From PLGF01 sp052139695 (lineage in GTDB: Bacteria > Verrucomicrobiota > Verrucomicrobiia > Limisphaerales > Palsa-1400): a stretch of 64,000 nucleotides of DNA. How positions within the stretch are numbered: the first letter of the stretch is position 1; each line of letters opens with the position of its first letter. The stretch covers positions 62,001 through 126,000 of the forward strand of contig JBKQWF010000307.1 in NCBI GenBank assembly GCA_052139695.1, written 5' to 3'. The position numbers were made by a program, and so were the translations under genes. The notes below the pieces were generated by a model. It worked only from the letters and a program-made list of their open reading frames with translations, searched no databases and had not been told where the DNA came from. Positions 1 to 8,426 of the stretch are shown here, in pieces.

Positions 1-36
1 GTGCTGGCCGAACAGGAACATGATTTAGTATTATGA
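1..36 (+). CDS. 3' end of an unidentified upstream gene (partial)
   Basis: Reading frame 1 is open from the left edge and ends in a TGA at 34-36 that overlaps the ATG of the next gene as ATGA, the usual sign of a translationally coupled operon. Only eleven residues are visible (VLAEQEHDLVL), too few to identify. DUF4956 genes are often preceded by a VTC-domain (polyphosphate polymerase-like) gene, so that is a reasonable guess. Another frame also runs into this edge, so the call rests on the overlap alone. Confidence 0.4.
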   Translation: MLAEQEHDLVL

Positions 37-740
37 ACGACTTCATCAATATGATCGAACACGCCGACCTGACCCGCTCGGTCTGGCCGGGAAATCCCGA
101 TCCTCTGATTGTGCTCTTTATCATCGTCCTGGCGTTTGCCGTGGGCCTGTTCATCGGCTTCGTCTATATGTGGACGCACGAAGCGCTTTCCTACTCGCGG
201 ACCTATGTCGGCGCCTTGGGCGTGATGCCTCTGATCGTCGCCATGCTCATGCTGTCGATGGCGGGAAATGTCTTCGTCGCCTTCGGCTTGCTCGGAGTTT
301 TCGGGGTGGTCCGCTTCCGCAACGTGCTCAAAGACACGCGCGATACCGTTTTTATTCTTTGGGCGATCATGGAAGGTGTAGCCGTTGGGACGACTCGCTT
401 TTCCACCGCGGCCATGGGCGCCCTGGGCATTGGCGGCGCTTTCCTTTGCCTTCGCTTCATCTCCTTCGGCACTCGCCTGCGGTATGACGCGGTCCTCAGT
501 CTGCGCGTGACGGGGGACGTTCCGGCACGGCTTCCCATCTTGAAGAGCATCCTCAATCGGCATGCCCGCCGCCTCGAACTAGCCAGCGAACGCCGCGCCA
601 GCAATGAAGGCACCGACATTACCTACCGGCTGCTTTTGCGCGACACTTCTCGTTCCAGCGAACTCCAGGCCGAACTCGCCGGCGCGGAGGGCTTGGCCAA
701 CGTCTCCGTCTATATGCATGAAGACGAGGCGGAAATGTGA
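33..740 (+). CDS. DUF4956 family membrane protein
   Basis: This 235-residue protein matches the DUF4956 family, whose diagnostic stretch FGVVRFRN followed by DTVFILWAIMEGVAVGT is visible at about residues 90-120. Hydrophobic segments lie at about 25-48, 58-80, 84-97 and 108-145, followed by a soluble C-terminal domain of about 90 residues. The molecular function is not known. Family members usually sit beside VTC-domain polyphosphate polymerase genes or CotH-like spore-coat kinase genes, and the upstream gene overlaps this one by four bases. The next gene is 164 bases downstream with its own ribosome binding site and belongs to an efflux operon, so this is probably the last gene of its own operon. 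Confidence 0.85.
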   Translation: MNDFINMIEHADLTRSVWPGNPDPLIVLFIIVLAFAVGLFIGFVYMWTHEALSYSRTYVGALGVMPLIVAMLMLSMAGNVFVAFGLLGVFGVVRFRNVLKDTRDTVFILWAIMEGVAVGTTRFSTAAMGALGIGGAFLCLRFISFGTRLRYDAVLSLRVTGDVPARLPILKSILNRHARRLELASERRASNEGTDITYRLLLRDTSRSSELQAELAGAEGLANVSVYMHEDEAEM

Positions 741-904
741 CTTTCGTTTGGGGTGCCAAGAAAATATGCCAACGAGCATACTTAGTAAGCAGGCGTTGGT
801 CGTTGCCCGACGCTTCTTGATCGCATCCCACTTTAAGGGCTTTGGCACGGTCCTAGCTTATCGGCCTCTAAACATCGGTTTATAACTCACCGAAAGGAAG
901 TTCA

Positions 905-2197
905 ATGTCTGAAGAAACGCCGAAACCGGCAAGTTCCGAGGGAGTCGCTTCTCCCGCAACCCCGCAGGAAGCCGCGCCGAAACCGGCCGGTCCCGCGGCA
1001 GTGGCCTCGCCGGCTTCCCCCAAGGAATCCGCCCCAAAGAAGAAGGGGCGGGGATGGCTCGTTGTCCTCATCCTCATTCCGGCTCTTTTGCTCGGCATTA
1101 TTCTGTTTCGCGTCATTTTCCGCCGGCCGAAACCGGCGCCCCCGCCGCCGCCTGTGGCGATTTCAACGGCCACCGCCACCCAGGGCGACATGGGCATCTA
1201 TCAGGATGGCTTGCTCGGCGTGGTGACGCCGCTGGCCACCGTCTCCGTCCCGAGCCAAGTCAGCGGGCAATTGGTGAAAGTAAATTATAGCGAAGGACAA
1301 ATTGTCACCAACGGCGATGTCCTGGCCGAGATTGATCCGCGGCCCTATCAGGCAGCCTTGGACTCGGCGCAGGGGCAGTGGGCGCGCGATAAGGCGCTGC
1401 TGGCCGAAGCGCAGATGGACCTCAAGCGCTATCAAGCCGCTTATGAGACAAAGTCCATCCCAAAGCAGCAACTCGACGATCAGGCTGCCTTGGTGGACCA
1501 GGATCTTGGCACCGTCAAATACGACGAAGGCCAAGTGGAAAGCGCCAAAGTGCAACTGGGCTTTTGCAGCATCACCACTCCCATTTCCGGCCGGGTCGGC
1601 TTGCGCTTGATTGATCCAGGCAACGTGGTTCTGTCTAGTTCCACCAACGCCCTGGTCATGATCACCCAACTGCAGCCGATCACGGTCATTTTCAGCGTGG
1701 CGGAGGATTTTTTACCGGACATCCAGCGCCAAATGGGCTTGGGAAACCACATGATCGTGCAGGCATTTGACCACTCTGAACAGACCAATCTGGACACCGG
1801 CAGCGTGCTCGCGCTTGATAACCTGATCGACACAACCACCGGCACCATCCGGGTGCGGGCGATTTTCACCAACAAGAACAACATTCTCTTCCCCAACCAG
1901 TTCGTCAATACGAAGTTGCTCATTGAGACGCTGCACAACCAGACGCTGATTCCGACTTCCACCGTGCAGCGCAACGGCGCGGCGGCATTCGTTTATGTGG
2001 TGACGGAGAATGAAACCGTAAAAACGCAGGATATCACCCTGATCAGAACCGACGGTGACACCTCCGCGGTGCAAGGGATTAAGCCGGGGCAAGTCATCGC
2101 CGCGGACAACTTCAACCGTCTTCAGGACGGGGCCAAAGTGAGGCTGCGGGGAGCCGGGGGCAATGAGGGTGGCGGCCGAAGGAAGACCAGCGGATGA
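905..2197 (+). CDS. mdtA: RND efflux periplasmic adaptor (MdtA/MuxA type)
   Basis: This 430-residue membrane fusion protein links an inner-membrane RND pump to an outer-membrane channel. A cytoplasmic Ala/Pro-rich tail of about 50 residues precedes one membrane anchor (about 51-72). Next come a biotin-lipoyl-like half motif (VPSQVSGQLVKV, SEGQIVTNGDVLAEIDP), an alpha-hairpin, and the second half (TTPISGRVGLRLIDPGNVV), then beta-barrel and membrane-proximal domains. AAGGAAG at 894-900 is a good Shine-Dalgarno sequence for this ATG. The gene overlaps the following pump gene by four bases (ATGA), and two successive RND pump genes follow, which is the MdtABC/MuxABC arrangement. The N-terminal tail is longer than usual. 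The substrate cannot be read from sequence. Confidence 0.93.
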   Translation: MSEETPKPASSEGVASPATPQEAAPKPAGPAAVASPASPKESAPKKKGRGWLVVLILIPALLLGIILFRVIFRRPKPAPPPPPVAISTATATQGDMGIYQDGLLGVVTPLATVSVPSQVSGQLVKVNYSEGQIVTNGDVLAEIDPRPYQAALDSAQGQWARDKALLAEAQMDLKRYQAAYETKSIPKQQLDDQAALVDQDLGTVKYDEGQVESAKVQLGFCSITTPISGRVGLRLIDPGNVVLSSSTNALVMITQLQPITVIFSVAEDFLPDIQRQMGLGNHMIVQAFDHSEQTNLDTGSVLALDNLIDTTTGTIRVRAIFTNKNNILFPNQFVNTKLLIETLHNQTLIPTSTVQRNGAAAFVYVVTENETVKTQDITLIRTDGDTSAVQGIKPGQVIAADNFNRLQDGAKVRLRGAGGNEGGGRRKTSG

Positions 2198-5100
2198 GCC
2201 CATCCCGGCCATTTATTCTTCGGCCAGTGGCGACGACGCTGCTGATGGCCGCCATTCTTTTGGTGGGGATAGTCGCGTATGTTCAATTGCCCGTCTCCGC
2301 TTTGCCGGAAGTGGATTATCCCACCATTCAAGTGGTGACGTTCTATCCCGGAGCCAGTCCGGACGTGGTGGCTTCCGCCGTCACGGCGCCGCTTGAACGC
2401 CAGTTCGGCCAGGTGCCCGGCCTCAATCAGATGACTTCCACCAGTTCCGGCGGCAGTTCGATTATTACGATGCAGTTCTCGCTGCTGCTGAACATCGACG
2501 TGGCCGAGCAAGAAGTGCAGGCGGCCATCAACGCGGCACAGACTTATCTGCCGAACGACCTGCCCGTTCCGCCGATTTACAGCAAATCCAATCCCGCCGA
2601 CGCCCCCATCCTGACGCTGGCGCTGACTTCCAAGACCATTCCTCTTTCCAAAGTGGAGGATTTGGCGGACACGCGTCTGGCGCAGAAGATTTCCCAATTG
2701 CCGGGCATCGGCCTGGTCACCATTGTCGGCGGGCAAAAGCCGGCGGTGCGCATTCAGGCCAACCCCACCGCCCTGTCCGCCTACGGTTTGAACCTGGAGA
2801 ACCTTCGCACCGCCGTGGCGCAAGCCAGCATTAACCAGGCGAAAGGCAATTTTGACGGCCCCAAACAAGGGTATCTGATCGATGCCAACGATCAGCTCTT
2901 GAGCAGCGAGGATTACAACAATTCCGTCGTGGTGGCCTACCGGAAAGGCGCTCCCGTGATGCTGCGAGACGTGGCCCGCGCGGTCGATGGACTGGAGAAT
3001 ACCAAACAAGCCGCCTGGATGAATGACGTTCCGGCGGTGCTGGTGAACGTCCAGCGACAGCCGGGCGCCAACATTATCCAGGTCGTCAACCGCATCAAAG
3101 CGCGCTTGCCGCAACTGCAAGCCACCCTTCCCGCTTCGATCCAAATCTCCGTCCTGACCGACCGCACCACGACCATCCGGGCTTCGGTCAAAGACATTCA
3201 ATTTGAATTGCTTTTGACCGTGGCGCTGGTCGTCATGATCATGTTTGTTTTTCTCCGCAATCTCCCGGCCACGATCATCCCCAGCGTCGCGGTTCCGTTA
3301 TCGCTCGTGGGCACGTTCGCCGCCATGTACCTGCTGGGTTACAGCATCAACAACCTGACCCTGATGGCGTTGACCATTTCCACGGGTTTCGTGGTGGACG
3401 ACGCCATCGTCATGATCGAAAACATCGTCCGCTACATCGAGAAAGGGGAAAAGCCGCTGGAGGCCGCCTTGAGGGGGGCGGGAGAAATTGGGTTCACCAT
3501 CGTCTCGCTGACGATTTCCCTGGTGGCGGTGTTGATCCCCCTTTTGTTCATGGGCGACATCGTCGGGCGCTTATTTAGCCAATTTGCCGTCACTTTGGCG
3601 GTCACCATTCTCGTCTCAGCCGTTGTTTCCCTGACGCTCACGCCGATGATGTGCTCGCGATTTCTGCGGGAAAAATCGGACGAACACCATGGGCGCCTCT
3701 ACGAGGCCTCCGAGCGGGTCTGGCAATCGGTCATCGGTTTTTATGGACGGACTTTGAAGTGGATTCTCAACCATCAGGGGATGACGCTGATCGTGGCGGT
3801 TTTGACCCTGGTCTTGACAGTTTTCCTCTACATGATCGTGCCAAAGGGCTTTTTCCCGGTGCAGGACACGGGAGTGATTCAAGGTATTTCACAGGCCCCG
3901 CCGGTCACTTCCTTTCCCGCGATGGTCCAAAAACAGCAGCAACTGGCGGACGTTATTCTCCAGGACCCGGCGGTGGAGAGTCTTTCCTCCTTCATCGGGG
4001 CCGATGGCATCAATACGACGATCAATAGCGGGCGCATTCTCATCAATCTCAAACCCCTGGAAACGCGTCACCTCACCGCCTTGGAAGTGATGAGCCGACT
4101 GCAGCCAAAGTTGGATCAAGTTGAAGGGATCAGCCTCTACATGCAGCCGATCCAGGACTTGACTGTCGAAGACCGCGTCAGCCGGACGCAATATCAATTT
4201 ACCTTGGAAGACCCGGACGCCGCCGAATTGCGGACCTTGTCCGCCAAGTTTTTGGAGAAACTCAAGGCCTTGCCGCAACTGCGGGACGTGGCGACGGATG
4301 ACCAGCCCGGCGGTTTGCAAACCAAATTGGTCTTTGACCGCAAAACGGCTTCGCGGCTGGGCATTTCCACCCAAGCCATCGACAACACGCTTTACGATGC
4401 CTTTGGGCAACGGGAAGTGAATACGCTGTTCACGCAATTGAACCAATACCACGTGGTGTTGGAAACGACGCCGGAATTTCAGACCAACCCGAAAAAACTC
4501 GACCACATTTTCGTCACCTCGGCCAGCGGCGGGGCCGTGCCGTTAAGCACCTTTATGCACTTTGAATCGGGGACCGCGCCCTTGTCGGTCAACCATCAGG
4601 GGCAATTTCCCGTCGTCACCTTTTCCTTCAACCTCGCCCCGAACGCCTCATTGGGCGAAGCGGTCGCCCAGATTGATAAGATCGAAAAGGAGATGAAGAT
4701 GCCGCTTTCCGTCCTGGCCTCCTTTCAAGGCACCGCCCAGGCTTTCAAGACTTCGTTGACCAACGAGCCGCTACTCATCCTGGCGGCCTTGGTGACGGTC
4801 TATATTGTGCTGGGAGTTTTGTATGAGAGTTTTATTCACCCCATCACCATTCTCTCGACGCTGCCCTCGGCCGGGGTCGGGGCTTTGCTCGCGTTGCTGA
4901 TTTGCGGCACGGAGTTGGACGTGGTTGGCATTATTGGCATAATCCTGCTCATCGGCATTGTCAAGAAGAATGGCATCATGATGGTCGATTTCGCGCTGGA
5001 GGGCGAACGACAGCACGGCAAGAGACCGGAAGAAGCCATCTACGACGCGTGCCTTTTGCGGTTTCGTCCCATTATGATGACAACCATGACCGCCCTGCTG

Positions 5101-5310
5101 GGCGGTTTGCCGCTGGCGTTGGGAACGGGCACGGGCGCGGAACTGCGGCGGCCGCTGGGCATCACGATCGTCGGCGGGCTGCTCCTCAGCCAAATGCTGA
5201 CCCTCTACACCACCCCCGTCATTTATCTGTTCATGGACCGGTTCGCGCAAAAGAAACCGCAAGAGGTCCGGGCTGAGGCGCCCGTCCACACCGCTCCCGT
5301 GGGAATATGA
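2194..5310 (+). CDS. mdtB: RND multidrug efflux permease, MdtB/MuxB type
   Basis: A 1038-residue, twelve-helix resistance-nodulation-division pump of the hydrophobe/amphiphile class. It starts SPSRPFILRPVATTLLMAA, typical of MdtB-like proteins. TM4 carries the proton-relay pair in GFVVDDAIVMIEN and TM10 carries the partner lysine in LIGIVKKNGIMMVDF. Two large periplasmic loops lie between TM1-2 and TM7-8. It overlaps the adaptor and the next pump gene by four bases each. In the MdtABC system of Escherichia coli the two pumps form a heterotrimer, and the tandem arrangement here suggests the same. Full length, with no internal break. Confidence 0.93.
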   Translation: MSPSRPFILRPVATTLLMAAILLVGIVAYVQLPVSALPEVDYPTIQVVTFYPGASPDVVASAVTAPLERQFGQVPGLNQMTSTSSGGSSIITMQFSLLLNIDVAEQEVQAAINAAQTYLPNDLPVPPIYSKSNPADAPILTLALTSKTIPLSKVEDLADTRLAQKISQLPGIGLVTIVGGQKPAVRIQANPTALSAYGLNLENLRTAVAQASINQAKGNFDGPKQGYLIDANDQLLSSEDYNNSVVVAYRKGAPVMLRDVARAVDGLENTKQAAWMNDVPAVLVNVQRQPGANIIQVVNRIKARLPQLQATLPASIQISVLTDRTTTIRASVKDIQFELLLTVALVVMIMFVFLRNLPATIIPSVAVPLSLVGTFAAMYLLGYSINNLTLMALTISTGFVVDDAIVMIENIVRYIEKGEKPLEAALRGAGEIGFTIVSLTISLVAVLIPLLFMGDIVGRLFSQFAVTLAVTILVSAVVSLTLTPMMCSRFLREKSDEHHGRLYEASERVWQSVIGFYGRTLKWILNHQGMTLIVAVLTLVLTVFLYMIVPKGFFPVQDTGVIQGISQAPPVTSFPAMVQKQQQLADVILQDPAVESLSSFIGADGINTTINSGRILINLKPLETRHLTALEVMSRLQPKLDQVEGISLYMQPIQDLTVEDRVSRTQYQFTLEDPDAAELRTLSAKFLEKLKALPQLRDVATDDQPGGLQTKLVFDRKTASRLGISTQAIDNTLYDAFGQREVNTLFTQLNQYHVVLETTPEFQTNPKKLDHIFVTSASGGAVPLSTFMHFESGTAPLSVNHQGQFPVVTFSFNLAPNASLGEAVAQIDKIEKEMKMPLSVLASFQGTAQAFKTSLTNEPLLILAALVTVYIVLGVLYESFIHPITILSTLPSAGVGALLALLICGTELDVVGIIGIILLIGIVKKNGIMMVDFALEGERQHGKRPEEAIYDACLLRFRPIMMTTMTALLGGLPLALGTGTGAELRRPLGITIVGGLLLSQMLTLYTTPVIYLFMDRFAQKKPQEVRAEAPVHTAPVGI

Positions 5311-8300
5311 ACCTTTCCGCCCCGTTCATTCGGCGCCCCGTGGCCACGACGTTGTTGACCGCGGCGGTGGCGCTTTCGGGGGCGGTGGCTTTCATTTTGC
5401 TGCCGGTATCGCCGCTGCCCCAAATTGATTTTCCCACGATTTCCGTGGGGGCGGGCCTTCCCGGCGGCAGTCCAGAGGTCATGGCGTCGTCCGTCGCCAC
5501 GCCGCTGGAAAGGCAATTTGGACGCATCTCCAGCATAACGGAGATGACCTCGTCGAGCACGCTCGGGACAACGACCATCACCATCCAATTCGATTTGAAT
5601 CGAAACATTGATGGCGCGGCGCGCGATGTTCAGGCCGCCATCAATGCCGCCCGGGCCTACCTGCCCGCCAATCTGCCGATGAATCCCACCTGGCGGAAGG
5701 TCAACCCCGCCGACGCGCCCATCATGATCGTGGCCCTCACCTCGTCGATCTACGACCGCGGGGCCCTTTATGATGCCGCTTCCACCGTTTTGATGCAGAG
5801 GCTTTCGCAGATTCCAGGCGTCGGCCAGGTCATTGTCGGCGGCGGCGCGCTGCCCGCGGTGCGGGTGGAACTGAATCCCACCCAGCTCAACAGTTACGGC
5901 CTGGGGCTGAAGGACGTGGCCACCCTCTTGAGCAATCAGAACGCCAACCTGGCCAAAGGCCAGTTCGCCGATGATAAAACGACGGCGGACATTACGGTGA
6001 ATGATCAGTTGCTCAAGGCGGTCGATTACAAGCCCTTGATCCTCGGTTATCACAACGGCAATTCCGTCAAATTGGGCGATGTCGCCGACATTCTGGATTC
6101 GGTGGAGAATGTGCGGGCCGGCGGGTTTGCCAACGGCAAACCAAGCGTCCTCTTGATCATGTTTAAGCAACCGGACGCTAATATCATTGATACGGTGGAC
6201 CGCATCAAGGAGGCGCTGCCTTCGCTCAAAGCCTCCGTTCCCACGGCCATTGACTTCACGACCATCCTGGATCGGACAACGACGATCCGGGCCTCGGTGC
6301 GTGACGTGGAGCGTTCGCTGGTGATTTCGGTGGCGTTGGTCATCCTGGTGGTCTTCCTGTTCCTCCGCAACGGCTACGCGACCATGATCCCCAGCGTGGC
6401 CGTCCCGGTGTCCTTGATCGGCACCTTTGGCATCATGTACCTGTGCCACTTCACCCTCGACAATCTTTCGCTGATGGCACTGACGATTTCGACGGGGTTT
6501 GTCGTGGACGACGCGATTGTGGTGGTGGAGAACATTGCCCGCTATTTGGAACAGGGCCTCAGCCCCATGGAAGCGGCCATGCGCGGAGCCCGGGAGATTT
6601 GTTTCACGGTGCTGGCCATGAGCACTTCGTTGGTCGCCGTATTCACGCCGATTTTGCTCATGGGTGGCATTATCGGACGCATGTTTCGCGAGTTCGCCGT
6701 CACGCTTTCGGTGGCCATTCTCGTCTCGCTGGTCGTTTCTTTGACCACCACGCCGATGATGAGTTCCAGGCTGCTGAAGCATCACCGGCCCGAGGACCAG
6801 AGCTGGTTTTACCGCGTCACCGGCAAGTTGCTGGATGGGATGCTCGGCCTCTATGAGCGCAGTCTGACCCGCGTCTTGCGGCACCCTGCCCTAACTTTGA
6901 CCGTCCTACTGCTCACGGTTGTCTGCAATATTCTGCTGTTTGTCATTGTGCCCAAAGGCTTTTTTCCGCAGCAGGATACCGGGATCGTTGTCGGCTCGAT
7001 CCAAGGAGCGCAAGACACCTCGTACCAGAACATGCTCACCAAGCTCTTGCAATATGTCAGCATCGTCAAAGCCGACGAGGCGGTCAATTCGGTGGCCGCC
7101 TTTACGGGCGGGAACAGCGCGACCGATACCGGCTTCTTGTACATCTCCCTGAAGCCATTAGGCCCTCGCACGAACACCGTGTATGAGGTGATCAACCGCC
7201 TGCGTCCCAAAGTGGCGCGGGTGCCGGGCGCCAATGCCTTTTTTCAAGCCGGCCAGGATTTGCGCATTGGCGGGCGCCAGAGCCAGGCACAGTTTCAGTA
7301 CACGATCACGAGCGACAATTTCCAGGACCTCGTCACCTGGGCGCCGCGTCTGCTGGAAAAGATGAAGACGCTTCCCGGCTTGACCGACGCCAACAGCGAC
7401 CAGCGCAATCATGGCCTGGATGCGTACCTCGTCTATGACCGCAACACGGCTTCCCGGTTGGGCATCAGCGCCGCTATGATGGATTCGACTCTTTACCAAG
7501 CCTTTGGCCAGGCGCAGGTCTCCACCACCTATACGCCGCTCAATCAGTATCACGTGGTGATGGAGGTGGCTCCGAAGTACTGGCAGGACCCGAAAGGCTT
7601 GAGCGACGTTTATCTCACCGCCACCAACGGCCGGCAAGTGCCTTTGAGCGCTCTGACCCGCCGTCAGACCACCACGACCCCAATTGCGGTCAATCACCAG
7701 GGGCAATTCCCCGCCGTGACCCTGTCTTTCAACCTCGGTCCGGGCGTCTCCCTGAGCGATGCCGTCCGGGAGATTAATGAGATGGAGCAAACCGTGGGGA
7801 TGCCCTCCACGATTCGAGGCAGCTTCGCCGGAACCGCGCTGGCCTACCAGGCCTCGTTATCGAGCGAATGGCTTTTGATTATCACGGCGCTGCTCGCGGT
7901 TTATATTGTGTTGGGCGTTCTTTACGAGAGCTTTGTTCATCCCATCACCATTCTCTCCACCCTGCCCTCGGCGGGGGTCGGCGCCGTCCTGGCCTTGATG
8001 ATCACGCACACGGAACTGACCGTGATCGCGTTGATCGGCGTCATTCTCCTCATTGGCCTCGTCAAGAAGAACGGCATTCTCATGATTGACTTTGCCCTCG
8101 CCGCCGAGCGCGAGGAGGGCAAGAGTCCAAAGGACGCCATCTACCAGGCCTGCCTGCTGCGGTTCCGGCCGATTTTGATGACAACGTTGGCCGCCATGCT
8201 GGGAGCGATGCCCATGGTGCTGGGAACGGGCACGGGTTCGGAACTGCGCCGTCCGCTCGGCATCGCCATCGTGGGCGGGCTGATGCTGAGCCAGGTGCTC

Positions 8301-8411
8301 ACGCTCTACACCACCCCGGTGGTTTATCTTTACCTGGACCGTTACAGCCATTGGTGGTCGCGGGTGCATCGGCGTTCCCCGCGCCGCGCCGCCTCGCCGG
8401 CGATGGCCTAA
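5307..8411 (+). CDS. mdtC: RND multidrug efflux permease, MdtC/MuxC type
   Basis: The second RND pump of the operon has 1034 residues and starts MNLSAPFIRRPVATTLLTAA, the MdtC-type N-terminus. It has the same architecture as its neighbour: the TM4 relay pair in GFVVDDAIVVVEN, the TM10 lysine in LIGLVKKNGILMIDF, and matching periplasmic domains. It is clearly a paralogue of the upstream pump. It begins inside the upstream stop codon (ATGA) and ends 15 bases before the outer-membrane factor gene, so all four genes should be one transcript. The likely role is export of amphiphilic compounds such as bile salts or antibiotics by analogy with MdtABC; the substrate is unknown. Confidence 0.92.
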   Translation: MNLSAPFIRRPVATTLLTAAVALSGAVAFILLPVSPLPQIDFPTISVGAGLPGGSPEVMASSVATPLERQFGRISSITEMTSSSTLGTTTITIQFDLNRNIDGAARDVQAAINAARAYLPANLPMNPTWRKVNPADAPIMIVALTSSIYDRGALYDAASTVLMQRLSQIPGVGQVIVGGGALPAVRVELNPTQLNSYGLGLKDVATLLSNQNANLAKGQFADDKTTADITVNDQLLKAVDYKPLILGYHNGNSVKLGDVADILDSVENVRAGGFANGKPSVLLIMFKQPDANIIDTVDRIKEALPSLKASVPTAIDFTTILDRTTTIRASVRDVERSLVISVALVILVVFLFLRNGYATMIPSVAVPVSLIGTFGIMYLCHFTLDNLSLMALTISTGFVVDDAIVVVENIARYLEQGLSPMEAAMRGAREICFTVLAMSTSLVAVFTPILLMGGIIGRMFREFAVTLSVAILVSLVVSLTTTPMMSSRLLKHHRPEDQSWFYRVTGKLLDGMLGLYERSLTRVLRHPALTLTVLLLTVVCNILLFVIVPKGFFPQQDTGIVVGSIQGAQDTSYQNMLTKLLQYVSIVKADEAVNSVAAFTGGNSATDTGFLYISLKPLGPRTNTVYEVINRLRPKVARVPGANAFFQAGQDLRIGGRQSQAQFQYTITSDNFQDLVTWAPRLLEKMKTLPGLTDANSDQRNHGLDAYLVYDRNTASRLGISAAMMDSTLYQAFGQAQVSTTYTPLNQYHVVMEVAPKYWQDPKGLSDVYLTATNGRQVPLSALTRRQTTTTPIAVNHQGQFPAVTLSFNLGPGVSLSDAVREINEMEQTVGMPSTIRGSFAGTALAYQASLSSEWLLIITALLAVYIVLGVLYESFVHPITILSTLPSAGVGAVLALMITHTELTVIALIGVILLIGLVKKNGILMIDFALAAEREEGKSPKDAIYQACLLRFRPILMTTLAAMLGAMPMVLGTGTGSELRRPLGIAIVGGLMLSQVLTLYTTPVVYLYLDRYSHWWSRVHRRSPRRAASPAMA

Positions 8412-8414
8412 AAT

Positions 8415-8418
8415 GGAG
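8415..8418 (+). promoter_or_regulatory. Ribosome binding site supporting the upstream start of the outer-membrane factor
   Basis: GGAG lies eight bases before the ATG at 8427. It matters because it supports initiation upstream of the repeat insertion (8447-8735), so the repeat would be translated rather than being a non-coding leader. Confidence 0.6.
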
Positions 8419-8426
8419 CTACTGTT

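Noticed and set aside
2122..3201. 359-codon minus-strand open frame
   Set aside because: It is antisense to the MdtB-type pump gene and shows no recognisable protein.
5223..6884. 553-codon minus-strand open frame
   Set aside because: It is antisense to the MdtC-type pump gene, with His/Arg/Gly-rich composition and no domain. It is a by-product of high GC third positions.
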